NCBI RefSeq assembly: GCF_002368415.1
Contig: NZ_AP018290.1
Span: forward strand, 3,361,614-3,425,613
Direction of reading: 5' to 3'
Length of the DNA: 64,000 nucleotides
DNA from: Calothrix sp. NIES-4105
Lineage (GTDB): Bacteria > Cyanobacteriota > Cyanobacteriia > Cyanobacteriales > Nostocaceae
Shown: one piece after another, positions 63,999-64,000 of the stretch
How the letters are laid out: every line of letters begins with the position of its first letter
Numbering within the stretch: position 1 is the stretch's first letter
The notes under the pieces: model-generated
Databases searched by the model: none
Told to the model about the DNA's origin: nothing
The model's input: only the letters and a program-made list of their open reading frames with translations
Position numbers and translations under genes: made by a program

Positions 63999-64000
63999 CG

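Overview
The window looks like chromosomal DNA of a filamentous, probably heterocyst-type cyanobacterium (Nostocales; Scytonema, Tolypothrix and Calothrix relatives are the kind of organism I have in mind). The reasons are lineage-specific genes (Ycf20/DUF565, an HpsJ-like protein, a cyanoexosortase A-like enzyme with its partner, a DUF3598 protein, a cyanobacterial D-glycerate 3-kinase, glgC), short tandem GTGCTGAGT repeats beside stop codons, several small palindromic elements, and a GC content near 40% by eye. The species cannot be named from the sequence alone.

Layout. (1) About 1-19.2 kb is an exopolysaccharide cluster. Two forward GT4 glycosyltransferases (the first cut by the window edge) precede a long reverse-strand run, read from right to left: Wzx-type flippase, polysaccharide pyruvyl transferase, a MurB-like flavoprotein, three GT2 and five GT4 glycosyltransferases, a Wzy/ligase-like membrane protein and a tandem pectate-lyase-fold protein. 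(2) 19.2-26.5 kb holds sparse DNA, a tRNA-Gln, a Wzc-type chain-length/tyrosine-kinase protein and an HpsJ-like protein, separated by miniature repeat elements. (3) 26.5-42 kb is mixed: a TnpB-family remnant, a PrmA-like methyltransferase, two GNAT enzymes, a SUKH protein, SelO, D-glycerate 3-kinase, Ycf20, a cyanoexosortase pair, DUF3598 and FtsX proteins, a damaged MazF-type module and peptide deformylase. (4) 42.1-59.9 kb is a block of twelve same-strand genes that I cannot assign to any described system. (5) 60-64 kb carries glgC, a CbpA-type DnaJ and a frameshifted leucine-rich-variant repeat gene running off the window.

The unassigned block is the main discovery candidate. It opens with two subtilisin-like proteases. 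Then come a protein with a peptidoglycan-binding domain and a very long Ala/Lys/Gln/Glu coiled coil, four large proteins of unknown family (569, 353, 752 and 1154 aa), two smaller ones (118 and 247 aa) and a tandem pair of paralogues sharing two short motifs. It closes with an 89-residue protein that aligns with the N-terminal prodomain of the first protease, so it looks like a free-standing protease inhibitor or folding factor. None of the twelve has an obvious signal peptide. A six-copy 79-bp hairpin-forming array splits the block between the 569-aa and 353-aa genes.

A genome-scale signal also stands out. The palindrome GGCGCC occurs about 65 times by eye count (about 4 expected at 40% GC), while the usual cyanobacterial HIP1 octamer GCGATCGC was seen only twice. 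The GGCGCC sites are spread through the unassigned block, so it looks long resident. They are absent from about 12.8 to 20.7 kb, the AT-rich part of the polysaccharide cluster, which therefore looks more recently acquired.
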